64,000 nt of DNA from assembly GCA_963761445.1 (NCBI GenBank), contig CAVXHV010000009.1, positions 682,001 to 746,000 of the forward strand, read 5' to 3'. How positions within the stretch are numbered: position 1 is the first letter of the stretch; every line of letters begins with the position of its first letter. The position numbers were made by a program, and so were the translations under genes. The stretch comes from CAVXHV01 sp963761445 (GTDB lineage: Bacteria; Planctomycetota; Planctomycetia; Isosphaerales; Isosphaeraceae). The notes below the pieces were generated by a model. The model was given only the letters and a program-made list of their open reading frames with translations, did no database searches and was not told where the DNA came from. Of the stretch, positions 19,374 through 28,264 are shown piece by piece.

Positions 19374-19754
19374 TCAGACGACCTCCGCCGCCAGACTGAT
19401 GATCTTCATGAACTGCCGTTCTCGCAGCTCGCGGGCGATCGCGCCGAAGATGCGCGTGCCGCGCGGGTTCTTCTCGGCGTCGATCAGGACGACCGCGTTG
19501 CGATCGAACTTGACGTACGACCCGTCGGGGCGCCGCGTCTGGTTTCGCGTGCGGACGATCACGCACCGCACCACGTCGCCGGCCTTGACCTCTCCGCCGG
19601 AGCTCGCCTTCTTCACGCTGGCGATGATCGTGTCACCCAGTCCGGCAGCCCGGCGCTTGTATCGCGATGCGCTGCCGTCCAGGACCTTGATGCACATCAC
19701 TTCCTTGGCGCCGGTATTGTCGGCTACGTCGAGCCGCGTCTGCATCTGAATCAT
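19374..19754 (-). CDS. rplN: 50S ribosomal protein L14
   Basis: The product (126 residues) starts MIQMQTRLDVADNTGAKEV and keeps the five-stranded barrel, including 'GDVVRCVIVRT' and 'NAVVLIDAEKNPRGTRIFG'. L14 lies at the subunit interface, near the L19 and L3 contacts. It follows rpsQ by 14 bp, so the S10 and spc gene sets are joined without a visible break. It is complete. Confidence 0.97.
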   Translation of the reverse strand: MIQMQTRLDVADNTGAKEVMCIKVLDGSASRYKRRAAGLGDTIIASVKKASSGGEVKAGDVVRCVIVRTRNQTRRPDGSYVKFDRNAVVLIDAEKNPRGTRIFGAIARELRERQFMKIISLAAEVV

Positions 19755-19768
19755 AAGAATAACCTCTT

Positions 19769-20096
19769 TCAGGTCCGGGCGGCTTCGTCTTCGCCGGCCA
19801 AGGCCTGCTGGGCGCCGGCGCGGACGATTCGCACGATTCGCCAGCGCTTCAGCTTGGACAACGGGCGCGTTTCCATGATCTCGACCACGTCGCCCTTGTG
19901 CGACGTGTTGGCCTCGTCATGCGCGTGGCACACGGTGCGGCGGCGCATCAGCTTGCCGTACTTGGGGTGGGGCACCAGCCGCTCGACGATGACCCGCCTG
20001 GTCTTGGTCATCTTGTCGGACGCCACGATGCCGACTTCCCTCTTGCGGAGGCGTGCGGGCCGGAATCTTGTCGATCGCTTTGCTGGCTTCTGTCAT
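19769..20096 (-). CDS. rpsQ: 30S ribosomal protein S17, one frameshift
   Basis: ATG 20096 overlaps the rpmC stop (ATGA) and begins MTEASKAIDK. The conserved body KREVGIVASDKMTKTRRVIVERLV and onward lies in another frame, reaching the stop at 19769. The switch is near 20060-20064, where one extra base in AAGATTCCGG accounts for it. Joined, the protein is about 108 residues, with a C-terminal extension (AQQALAGEDEAART) beyond the usual S17 end. S17 is an OB-fold protein binding the 5' and central domains of 16S rRNA. Confidence 0.9.
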
Positions 20097-20321
20097 CGGT
20101 TCATCTCACCCATCGGAATCCTCGTTTGTTCAATCTCGCGCAGCCGCAGGATCGTCTTGATGCGGGCGACCTCGCGCTTTGCCTTGACGATCTCGCTGGG
20201 CGCTTCGAGCCGCTCGGTTTCGCTTTGCAGCCGCAGCCGGAACAGGTTGCTCTGCACGTCCTTGAGCACCAGTTCAAGCTGCTCGGTCGGTCTGTTCGCG
20301 AAGCTCGGCCGGTTTGGACAT
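20093..20321 (-). CDS. rpmC: 50S ribosomal protein L29, one frameshift
   Basis: The start is ATG 20321 with GGAGGAACG upstream. The frame reads MSKPAELREQTD and then soon hits a stop. Dropping one base at about 20285-20288 restores EQLELVLKDVQSNLFRLRLQ through to 'REIEQTRIPMGEMNR', a normal two-helix L29 of about 75 residues. Its stop overlaps the rpsQ start by 4 nt. L29 binds at the exit tunnel close to L23. Because of the shift this gene has no long open frame as assembled and is easily missed. Confidence 0.88.
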
Positions 20322-20335
20322 CGTTCGTTCCTCCG

Positions 20336-20752
20336 CTAGATCGGCCGCCGGTGCACAAACCGGCAGTTTACAGGCATCTTCTGGGCGACGCGGGCAAACA
20401 TCGTACGTGCCGCTTCTTCACCCAGACCGCTGACTTCGTACAAGATGGTCCCGGGCTTGACAACGGCCGCCCAGTATTCGATTTCGCCTTTGCCTTTCCC
20501 CATCCGCGTCTCGGCGGGAATGGCGGTCACGCTCTTCTGCGGGAAAATCCGGATGTAGAGCTTGCCTCCCCCTTTGAGTGCCTGGCTGGCCACGATACGC
20601 CCCGCCTCGATCGTCTGCGCGCTGATCCGGCCGGGCTCCAGGCTCTGAATCCCGTACTCGCCGAACGACACATAATTGCCGCGGGTGGCATTACCTTTTA
20701 CGCGGCCTTTTTGGCTTTTTCGATACTTGACCCGCTTGGGCATCAAGGGCAT
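20336..20752 (-). CDS. rplP: 50S ribosomal protein L16
   Basis: The 138-residue product begins MPLMPKRVKYRKSQKGRVKG, the standard L16 opening, and has 'FGEYGIQSLEPGRISAQTIEAGR' and 'RMGKGKGEIEYWAAVVKPG'. L16 shapes the A-site cleft and the elbow of the tRNA. Its first 62 nt overlap the corrected 3' end of rpsC. An alternative start three codons in (MPKRVKY) is possible but less usual. It is complete. Confidence 0.97.
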   Translation of the reverse strand: MPLMPKRVKYRKSQKGRVKGNATRGNYVSFGEYGIQSLEPGRISAQTIEAGRIVASQALKGGGKLYIRIFPQKSVTAIPAETRMGKGKGEIEYWAAVVKPGTILYEVSGLGEEAARTMFARVAQKMPVNCRFVHRRPI

Positions 20753-21393
20753 CGCCGGCCTCCATCTTCAAATAGTCACCTTGGTTGACCCATACTTTGA
20801 TTCCGATATGACCCTGCGCGGTCTTGGCTTCGGTGAACCCGTAGTCGACCCGCGCCCGCAAGCGTCGACAGCGGCACCGAGCCCGCAGCAGTCGCCTCCG
20901 TCCGCGACATCTCGGTGCCGCCCAAGCGGCCCGAGAGCTGGATCTTCACTCCCTTGGCCCCGCCGTCCATCGTCTGCTCGATGGCCCGTTTCATCGTCCG
21001 CCGGAAGCTCGACCGCTTCTGGAGCTGCTCGGCAATGTCCTCGCTGATCAACTGCGCGTCGATCTCGGGCCGCGCGACCTCCACGATCTTGATCTCGATC
21101 CGCCGGCCCGTCAGCTCCTGAAGGTCTTTCTGCAGGACCTCGACCTCCGCCCCCTTCCGGCCGATGATCACGCCCGGCCGCGCGGTCGAGAGCAACACCG
21201 TCACCGCATCACGCGTGCGCTCGATCTCGATCTTGGGAATACCCGAAAACCCGTACTTCTTCTTGATGAATGCGCGGATCTTGAAGTCTTCGACCAGCAA
21301 GTCGGCGAATTCGTGCTTGGACGCGTACCAGCGGCTGCGCCAGTCTTCCATGATTCCCACGCGAAAGCCTGTCGGTCGAACTTTTTGGCCCAT
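20691..21393 (-). CDS. rpsC: 30S ribosomal protein S3, one frameshift
   Basis: The start is ATG 21393 (MGQKVRPTGFRVGIMEDW) with AGAGGGAA upstream. The KH domain ('RPGVIIGRKGAEVEVLQKDL') and 'GRLGGTEMSRTEATAAGSVPLSTL' are in frame. The end RARVDYGFTEAKTAQGHIG and onward is in a second frame, with one extra G at about 20858-20862. Reading that frame gives a basic tail (QVSKKPKRPRKR) and a stop at 20691, inside rplP. S3 lies in the head and forms part of the mRNA entry and helicase centre. The joined length is about 234 residues, normal. Confidence 0.92.
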
Positions 21394-21540
21394 GATTCCC
21401 TCTAGATTATTTCAGCTTCTGTTCTTCGCTCAGCCGCGTGTTCCCGTCTATTTCTGCCCGCCCGACGTGCCTCGGAACCCCTGTGGCTCCGAAGCGCCGA
21501 CAGCCCTAATTCTTGGATTCGCCCGCCTCTGCCGCCTCTT

Positions 21541-21910
21541 TCACTCCCTCGGGAACCCAGTTGCCAGCGAATCGGCCAGCCCGACCTTGATGTGCGCCGT
21601 CCGGCGGCGGATCAGGTAGGCCATGCCTCGAGCGCGGGGCATCAGCCGCTTGAACATCGGGCCCCCGTCGCCGCGGGCGTCGACGATGATCAGCGTCGCC
21701 CACGTTGCGAATTCCCTTGTCCTCGGCGTTGGCCATGGCGCTTTTGAGCACCTGCTCGATCATCCGCGCCCCGCGGTGCGGCATGTACTTGAGCAAATCG
21801 AGCGCATCGTCGGCGTAATGGCCCCGGATCAGGTCGAGTAGCGGCCGGAGCTTGCGCACCGAGATCCGGGCGAAGCGGTGTGTCGCGTGATGCTGGATGG
21901 CATAGCCCAT
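21541..21910 (-). CDS. rplV: 50S ribosomal protein L22, frameshifted
   Basis: The start is ATG 21910 (MGYAIQHHATHRFARISVRKLRPL); upstream residues in the frame do not match L22. The first frame runs to AMANAEDKGIRNV. The rest (ATLIIVDARGDGGPMFKRL, then 'RARGMAYLIRRRTAHIKV') is in another frame, with one extra base at about 21699-21702. That frame stops at 21541; the original frame continues to 21506, and the last dozen residues may return to it, so the exact end is uncertain. L22 lines the narrowest part of the exit tunnel. Confidence 0.85.
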
Positions 21911-22019
21911 GTCCGTATCCGTGTCCGTTGTCTCTAGAGCGTGCTCGAAAATTAAAATTTGAAAGACGCCGGTCTCAAATCGGTCCGCCGCGGCTCTTGG
22001 CTGCCGCGGCAAAGATCAT

Positions 22020-22328
22020 TTACTTCTTGGGCGGCGGACCTCCGCCGGGGCCCGAGGGTGCCTTCGATGCCTTGCCGCCGTGCCCGCGGAACGTGCGCGT
22101 CGGGGCAAACTCGCCGAGCCGGTGCTCGACCATATCTTCGGTGACGTACAACTTGACAAACTTCCGCCCATCGTGGATCGCAAAGTGCTTCCCGACGAAT
22201 TCGGGCACGATCGTGCAGGCGCGCGCCCAGGTCTTGATCGGCTCGCGGCTGCCGGAGGCGTCGGCCTTCATCACCTTCTCGAGCAGCCGCTCGACAACGT
22301 AAGGGCCTTTCTTTAGCGATCTTCCCAT
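22020..22328 (-). CDS. rpsS: 30S ribosomal protein S19
   Basis: The 102-residue product begins MGRSLKKGPYVVERLLEKV and has 'ARACTIVPEFVGKHFAIHDGRKFV' and 'HRLGEFAPTRTFRGHG'. It is slightly longer than E. coli S19, ending in a Gly/Pro/Lys-rich tail (SGPGGGPPPKK). S19 lies in the head and contacts S13 and the A-site finger. It is between rplB and rplV in standard order and is intact. Confidence 0.97.
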   Translation of the reverse strand: MGRSLKKGPYVVERLLEKVMKADASGSREPIKTWARACTIVPEFVGKHFAIHDGRKFVKLYVTEDMVEHRLGEFAPTRTFRGHGGKASKAPSGPGGGPPPKK

Positions 22329-22406
22329 GCCCGTCTGCTCCTCTCCTGCCGAAATCGTGAATCACTGAGCAATACCGATCATCTGGTCCAAAGTCGCCCG
22401 GGTCGA

Positions 22407-23267
22407 TCAGATCTTGAGCTGTCCGTACCGCACGCTGCGGCGCGCGGCGAATGATGGCCTTGTTCGACGGCTTGCGACGGCGCCGGGTCTTGCCCCCCTT
22501 CGCCAGCACGCCGGTGGGCGAGCACGGATGGCGGCCGCCGGAAGTCCGGCCTTCACCGCCGCCCATGGGGTGATCGACCGGGTTCATGGCAACGCCGCGA
22601 ACGTGCGGCCGGCGTCCCTTCCAGCGCGATCGGCCGGCCTTGCCCAGCCGGACATTCATGTGGTCGGGGTTGCCGACCATCCCCACCGTGGCCCGGCACT
22701 CAGCCGGGATTCGCCGAACCTCGCCCGACGGCAGCGTGATCTGCGCCCAGTTTCCATCGCGGGCCGTCAAGATCGCGCCGACACCCGCCGAGCGGCAGAG
22801 CTTGCCGCCGCCGCCAGGCTGCATCTCGATGTTGTGGATGGTCAGGCCGGTCGGGATCTTGGCCAGCGGAATGCAGTTGCCCACCTTGGGCTCGGCATCG
22901 GGGCCGCTCGAGACGCTCATGCCGGCGGCCAGGCCATCGGGCGCCAGGATGTACCGCTTTTCCCCATCTTCGTACTGGATGAGCGCGATCCGGGCCGAGC
23001 GATTCGGGTCGTACTCGATGTGAGTCACGGCGGCCGCCTGGCCGTCGCGATCACTGCGCACCCAATCGATGATTCGGTATTTGCGCTTGTGGCCGCCACC
23101 GCGATGTCGCGCCGTGATGAAGCCCTGGTTGTTCCGGCCCCCGGTCTTCTGCAGCGGCTCGGTCAGGCTCTTCTCGGGCTTCTTGTTCTTGTCCGTCAGC
23201 TCGGCGAAGTCGCTGACCGAGGAATTCCGCCGGCCCGCGCTGGTCGGTTTGTAGTGCGAATACCCAT
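22407..23267 (-). CDS. rplB: 50S ribosomal protein L2, two frameshifts
   Basis: The start is set at ATG 23267 (MGIRT), with GAGGAAACGG upstream. The following YKPTSAGRRNSSVSDFAEL is in another frame after one missing base near 23253. The long middle frame has 'TGGRNNQGFITARHRGGGHKR', 'GEVRRIPAECRATVGMVGN' and the peptidyl-transferase-site loop 'GVAMNPVDHPMGGGEG'. The C-terminus RRSVRYGQLKI lies in a third frame after a net extra base near 22440-22446, stopping at 22407. The usual loop residue His after DHP is Met here (HPMGGG), which may be an error or a variant. L2 is essential for subunit joining and tRNA binding. Confidence 0.91.
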
Positions 23268-23328
23268 CGAACCGTTTCCTCATCCTAGATGGGCCAATGT
23301 GCAAGGCCTTCCGGCATCCGTCAGCCTC

Positions 23329-23656
23329 TCAATAAAAGTCGATCCGGTATTCTTCAAATAGTGTGACGATGGCCTTCTTCCAGTGCCGCATGCGGCCGAG
23401 CTTGACCCGATAGCGGCGGGGCTTGCCCCGGCGGTTCTGGGTGCGCACGCCCATGACCTTGACGTCGAACAGCGTCTCGATCGCCGTCTTGATCTCGGTC
23501 TTGGTGGCCAGTGGATTGACCTCGAACGTATAGGCATTGTCCCGCTCGGAGACGTGGGTCGCCTTCTCGGTGATCAGCGGCCGGACGATCACCTGGTAGG
23601 GCTCCAGGACAGGCCCGGACCGTATGGGATTGCGGCGGTCGGCGCAGGGTAACCAT
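23329..23656 (-). CDS. rplW: 50S ribosomal protein L23, one frameshift
   Basis: ATG 23656 is 6 nt after the rplD stop and opens MVTLRR. After one extra base near 23636-23642 the frame continues RRNPIRSGPVLEPYQVIVRPLITEKATHVSE and the rest of L23 to 23329. The core 'RPLITEKATHVSERDNAYTFEV' and the loop 'TQNRRGKPRRYRVKLGRMRHWKKAIV' are clear. L23 is the exit-tunnel docking site for trigger factor and SRP. An in-frame GTG just before IVRPL would give a shortened 87-residue form, but the spacing to rplD favours the longer one. Confidence 0.88.
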
Positions 23657-23662
23657 GGTCGA

Positions 23663-24436
23663 TCAGCTCTCCGTGTGAGGCGCCGCTGGCTGATGCGCGG
23701 CCGCCGTTGTCGAAGCTGGCGCTTCGCGCCGTCGTGCTTGCTGTTTCACGCGATCCTTGAGCGCCTCGAGCGCCTCGCGGGTCAGCACGAGATAGCGTTG
23801 CTTCAGGATGTCATACGTGTTGAATTCGGTCACCGGGGCCACCATCACTCCCTCGATGTTTCGAGCGCTGGCGTGGAGCACCAGGTCGTGAGCAGGCAGG
23901 CCGAGCAAGATGGTGCGCCGATCGAGCGTACGCCGCCGGGCCGCCGTCTTGGTCTCGCCGACCGATTCAACCTCGTCTTCACCCAGATCGGGGCGCCTGA
24001 TGGCGCGCAAGATGCTGGCGACTTCCTTCGTCTGGGGCTTCGTCAGCTTCAGGCCGTCGAGCACAATGGCCTGGCGGTCTTGAAACTTGGAAAGCAATGC
24101 CATGCGAATGGCCGTGCGGACGGCCTTCTTCGGCATCGAGTACCGGTAATCGCGGTTCCGCCGCGCAAAGGCGACGCCGCCCCCTTTGCGCTTGTTGGTC
24201 CGCTTGGGCCCCACGCGGGCGTTGCCCGTCCCCTTCTGGCGGAAAAGCTTCTTGCCCGAGCCGGCCACATCGGACCGGCCGCGCGTGTTCACCGTCCCCA
24301 CGCGGCGGGCCGCCAGATGCATGAGCACAACCTCATGCAAGAGCTGCTTGTTGATCGTGCCGCCGAAATCGGCCGGGTCGATCGTTTCCTCGCCCATCGC
24401 CTCGCCGGTTGCACTGTAAACGGGTACTGTCAACAT
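23663..24436 (-). CDS. rplD: 50S ribosomal protein L4 with C-terminal extension
   Basis: The start is taken at ATG 24436 (MLTVPVYSATGEAMGEETID); an alternative ATG lies 12 nt upstream. The conserved 'GTVNTRGRSDVAGSGKKLFRQKGTGNARVG' tunnel loop is present, followed by 'GGGVAFARRNRDYRYSMPKKAVRTAIR'. The product, about 257 residues, is some 50 longer than E. coli L4, with a Lys/Arg then Ala/Pro-rich tail after 'TREALEALKDRVKQ'. L4 shapes the exit tunnel and in some bacteria regulates the S10 operon. It is intact. Confidence 0.95.
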   Translation of the reverse strand: MLTVPVYSATGEAMGEETIDPADFGGTINKQLLHEVVLMHLAARRVGTVNTRGRSDVAGSGKKLFRQKGTGNARVGPKRTNKRKGGGVAFARRNRDYRYSMPKKAVRTAIRMALLSKFQDRQAIVLDGLKLTKPQTKEVASILRAIRRPDLGEDEVESVGETKTAARRRTLDRRTILLGLPAHDLVLHASARNIEGVMVAPVTEFNTYDILKQRYLVLTREALEALKDRVKQQARRREAPASTTAAAHQPAAPHTES

Positions 24437-24515
24437 CGTTCGATCCATTTGCGGTTCGTTCGTTCGAGCCCGGCGGCGGCAACGTCCGCTCACACGTGCT
24501 CGACTCGGTCCGTGT

Positions 24516-25148
24516 TTATACCCTGTTGGTCTGCCTGATTGTGAGATAGCCGCCGTTGGGGCCAGGCACAGCCCCCTTGATCAGAAGAAGGTTATTGTCC
24601 GGGTCGACCCGGACGACCTCGAGGTTGCGCACCGTGACCTGCGCATTGCCCATGTGCCCCGGTTTCCGGATGCCCTTCTGCGTGCGCGCCGGGTCGGCAC
24701 TGGGGCCGGACGAGCCCGGGTGCCGGTGCATTCGCTTGACGCCGTGGCTGGCCCGCAGCCCACGGAACCCGTGCCGCTTCATGACGCCCGCGAAACCCCG
24801 CCCCTTGCTCGTGCCGGTCACGTCAACGCTCGAGATCGCGTTGAACAGATCAACCGTGAGCGTCTGGCCTTCGGCGATCTCGGTCGGCCCGTCCTGGCGC
24901 ACCTCGCGGACAAATCGCTTCGGCTCGCCGCTGACCTTCCGGGCGTGACCTCGCTCAGCCTGGTTGGCTTTCTTGCGTTTCTTGTCGTCAAAGCCAAGCT
25001 GCCAGGCGTGGTAACCATCCCGATCCTCGGTGCGAACCTGCAGCACCGTGCAAGGCCCGCATTCCAGGACCGTGACCGGCACAACGACACCGTTCTCCTG
25101 ATAGATCTGCGTCATGCCCACTTTTCGCCCGAGCAGCCCGACACGCAT
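24516..25148 (-). CDS. rplC: 50S ribosomal protein L3
   Basis: The start is ATG 25148 (MRVGLLGRKVGMTQIYQ), preceded by GAGAGGGAG; six upstream residues in frame are not L3-like. The product (210 residues) has 'KGRGFAGVMKRHGFRGLRASHGVKRMHRHPGSSG' with the loop reaching toward the peptidyl-transferase centre, and 'KPGHMGNAQVTVRNLEVV'. It lies 293 bp downstream of rpsJ; I see no gene in that gap, which could hold an mRNA leader structure. It is intact. Confidence 0.96.
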   Translation of the reverse strand: MRVGLLGRKVGMTQIYQENGVVVPVTVLECGPCTVLQVRTEDRDGYHAWQLGFDDKKRKKANQAERGHARKVSGEPKRFVREVRQDGPTEIAEGQTLTVDLFNAISSVDVTGTSKGRGFAGVMKRHGFRGLRASHGVKRMHRHPGSSGPSADPARTQKGIRKPGHMGNAQVTVRNLEVVRVDPDNNLLLIKGAVPGPNGGYLTIRQTNRV

Positions 25149-25441
25149 CGCCCGACTCCCTCTCACGAATGTTGGATTCTGGCGGAATCAACCGGCGGCT
25201 CGACCACCGGCGTTCTCGATGCCGTCATGCACCTGGGGTGTTTAGGTGAGGTTTCATCACAGATTGCCGCCAGGCATCACGGCAACCCGGGCATCGGAGC
25301 TGTCGCACGGCGGCCGGTAAAGGCCATGCCGATTGAGGCATCCGACGCGACCGGACTAATCACGCACGACCGTTAAAGTCATGCGCGGTCCAGGAAACCG
25401 TCAAACCCGCCTTGCCTCGAGACCGCGGTCCTGAAGCTCGA

Positions 25442-25774
25442 TCAAGTTCCCGCTGGGGAAGCCTTGATCTTGATGTCCACCCCCGCGGGGAGGCTCAGCT
25501 TGTTGAGCGCGTCGATCGTCTTGTTGGTCGGCTGGACGATGTCGATCAATCGCTTGTGGGTCCGGATTTCAAACTGCTCCCGCGACTTCTTGTCAATGTG
25601 CGGGCTCCGGAGCACCGTGTAGCGTTCAATACGAGTCGGCAGCGGAATGGGCCCGTGGACAATCGCCTCCGTCCGCTTCGCGGTGTCGACGATGTCCTTG
25701 GCGGATTGATCGAGGATGGTATGGTCGTAGGCCTCCATCCTGATTCTGATCCGCTCGTTGCTGTTTCCCGCCAC
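25442..25774 (-). CDS. rpsJ: 30S ribosomal protein S10
   Basis: The core 'ERIRIRMEAYDHTILDQSAKDIVDTAKRT' and 'GPIPLPTRIERYTVLRSPHIDKKSREQFEIRTHKRL' is S10. The start is uncertain: GTG 25774 (VAGNSNERIRIR) has GGAAGG about 15 nt upstream, while a TTG at 25798 would add eight residues. S10 has a second role in transcription antitermination with NusB. It is the first gene after a strong promoter and begins the S10 gene set. Confidence 0.94.
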   Translation of the reverse strand: MAGNSNERIRIRMEAYDHTILDQSAKDIVDTAKRTEAIVHGPIPLPTRIERYTVLRSPHIDKKSREQFEIRTHKRLIDIVQPTNKTIDALNKLSLPAGVDIKIKASPAGT

Positions 25775-25866
25775 CGTGCTGTCATCCTTCCCGGTCAAAC
25801 CAAAACGATCACCGTATCAACGAGACCCTTCTCAAGCGGACCTCGCACTTCACGTAGGAAAGTAAA

Positions 25867-25895
25867 AGTGTAGCAAGCGATAATTGAGCAGTCAA
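25867..25895 (-). promoter_or_regulatory. Sigma70-type promoter of the S10 gene set
   Basis: On the minus strand the sequence reads TTGACT, 17 nt, then TACACT, close to the sigma70 consensus with ideal spacing, in an AT-rich island within GC-rich surroundings. It lies in the gap between fusA and rpsJ and points at rpsJ, about 70 nt upstream of the -10 end of its 5' region. This suggests that the S10 genes have their own promoter and are not only read through from fusA. Confidence 0.75.
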
Positions 25896-25928
25896 CGTAG
25901 TTCAATGAGGAATTTGTAATTGGATTGA

Positions 25929-28062
25929 TTACATCCCGGCAATCGCCTCCAGCAAGCTCTCCGGTGCCGCCGCATATTCGAGCGGCTCCATGGTATAACC
26001 CGCCCGTCCCTGGCTCAGACTGCGCACGGCAGTCGAGTAGCCGAACATCTTCTCCAGCGGCGCCCGGGCATCGATCACCATCAGCCGGCCCCGGCTGCTG
26101 GTCCGCTCGATCAGCGCCCGCCGGCTCGACAGATCGGCCGTGATCCCCCCCACATAGTCTTCCGGCGTGACCACCTCCAGACGCATGATCGGCTCGAGCA
26201 AGACTGAGCCGGCCTCCTGCACGGCCTTCCGCAGCGCGTCCGAGGCCGCAAACCGAAACGCCAGGTCGTTCGAATCGACGTCGTGGGTCGCGCCGTCGAC
26301 CAGCGACACCTTGAGGTCCACCAGCGGATAACCGGTCCGCCCGCCCGACTTCGCCTCCTCGCGCAGTCCCATCTCGATCGACGACAAGAACTCGCCCGGA
26401 ATCACGCCCCCCTTCAGCCTGCTCAGCGAAGTGAAGCACCGGCGCTCCCTTGGGCTGCGTCTCCGGCTCGACGTCGATCGTGACCTTGGCATAAAGACCC
26501 GACCCGCCGGTCTGGCGGATGCACGTCCCCTCGATGCGCTTCACCGCGCGCTTGATCGTCTCGCGATAACTCACCCGCGGCCGGCCCACGTGCACGTTCA
26601 GCTTGAAGTCGCGGGTCATCCGGTTCTTGAGAATCTCCAGATGCAGCTCGCCCATCCCCGAGATCAAGGTCTGCCCCGTCTCTTCATTGACGCGGAATGT
26701 GAACGTCGGGTCCTCTCGCGCGCAGCGCGCCCAGCGTCTCCGCCAGCTTCCCCTTGTCGGCCGAGCTCACCGGCTCGATCGACATGCTCATGACCGTCTC
26801 GGGAAACTCGATGCGCTCGAGCAAGATCGGGATGGGCTCCGTCGCAGAGCGTGTCTCCCGTCACCGAGTCCTTGAGCCCGACAATCCCCGCGATATCCCC
26901 GGCGAGCGCCTCGGTGATCTGCTCGCGGTCATCGGCCCGGATGTGATAAAGCCGCGAGCAGTTCTCCTTCTTGTCCTTGCCCGGATTGTAGACGCGGCTC
27001 CCTGACTTGAGCCGGCCCGAGTAGATCCGAATAAACGACAGGTCCCCGTGTGCGTCACTCGTGATCTTGAAGACCAACCCGCAGAACGGTTCATCCGGAC
27101 TCGGCTTGCGCGTGATCTCGGTCCCTTTCTTGGGATGATGGCCCTGGACCGGCGGCTTGTCGAGCGGGCTCGGCAAATAGCCGGCGACCGCATCCAGCAA
27201 GCCGCTGAACGCCGACATAACGCAAGCTCGACCCACACAGAACCGGGTGCGCCTGCCCCGTGAGCGTCACGCGCCGCAGCGCCGCATCGATCGCGCTTGC
27301 CGGCAGCTCGGCCCCTTCCAGATGGGCCATGAACGCCTCGGTGAACCCCTCGTCCTTGTCCGCCAGGCTGTTGAGCATCTTCTCCCGCCACAGCTCGGCG
27401 CCCGGCAGCAAATCTTCGGGGATCTCCGTCTCGGTGATCGTCGAGCCCATGTCTTCGGTCTTGTAATAAAGCGCCTTCATCGCGATCAGGTCGATCAGCC
27501 CCTTGAACTCGCCCATCGTTCCTTCCGGTCCCGCCCCGATCGGGATCTGCACCGGAATCGGATGGCTGTCGACCAGACGCTCTTCGATCTCGTGGTACAC
27601 CCGCTCGAACTCGCTGCCGATGCGGTCCATCTTGTTGATGAAGCAGATCCTCGGCACACGATACTTGGCCGCCTGCCGCCATACCGTTTCGCTCTGCGCC
27701 TCGACCCCCTCCACCGCCGAGAACACCACGACCGCGCCATCCAGCACCCGCAGCGACCGCTCGACTTCGGCCGTGAAATCCACGTGCCCGGGCGTATCGA
27801 TGATGTTGATCGTCAGCGGATGCCCATCCGCGTCTTTCCACGAACAAGTAATCGCCGCCGCGACGATCGTGATTCCCCGCTCGCGTTCCTCGTCAAGGTA
27901 ATCGGTTGTGGTGTTTCCCTTGTCGACATCCCCCATCCGGTGGATCTCGCCGGTGTAATAAAGGATGCGCTCGGTGGTCGTCGTCTTGCCGGCATCGATG
28001 TGCGCAATAATGCCGATGTTGCGAATCGATCGTAAATCGCGCTCGGACGGATCGCTGCCCAT
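25929..28062 (-). CDS. fusA: Elongation factor G, four frameshifts as assembled
   Basis: The N-terminal GTPase domain from ATG 28062 is clear: P-loop 'AHIDAGKTTTTERIL', 'DTPGHVDFTAEVERSL' and 'NKMDRIG'. Domain II and later parts continue in other frames: 'LLDAVAGYLPSPLDKPPV', 'ILLERIEFPETVMSM', 'EDPTFTFRVNEETGQTLISGMGELHLEIL', and 'LKGGVIPGEFLSSIEMGL' through to 'YTMEPLEYAAAPESLLEAIAGM'. Switches fall near 27200, 26830, 26715 and 26420, each a net +1 in reading. Joined, the protein is about 710 residues, a normal EF-G that drives ribosome translocation. A cell could not live without EF-G unless another copy exists, so errors or a duplicate gene are the options. tuf and rpsL/rpsG are not beside it. 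Confidence 0.9.
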
Positions 28063-28264
28063 GATGATGTCATTCCTGCTCAATCCGCCGCCAAGCGCCT
28101 AGCTCGTCCAACCATTCGCGCCGGCTGCGCTGCTCTTCTCAAGTCGTCCCGTCGGTGTTCATTCTCAACAAGTAGAGCTTACCGCCCCGCCGCCCCGGAT
28201 GCAGCGCGAATGCCCACGCCCCACCCAGCATCGGCATTTCAACCGACAACTGACAACTGACGAT

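Noticed and set aside
16405..27210. Programmed +1 frameshifting as a regulatory system in ribosomal genes
   Set aside because: No common slippery sequence, stop or stem at the sites; both polarities occur; several intact neighbours; error is simpler.
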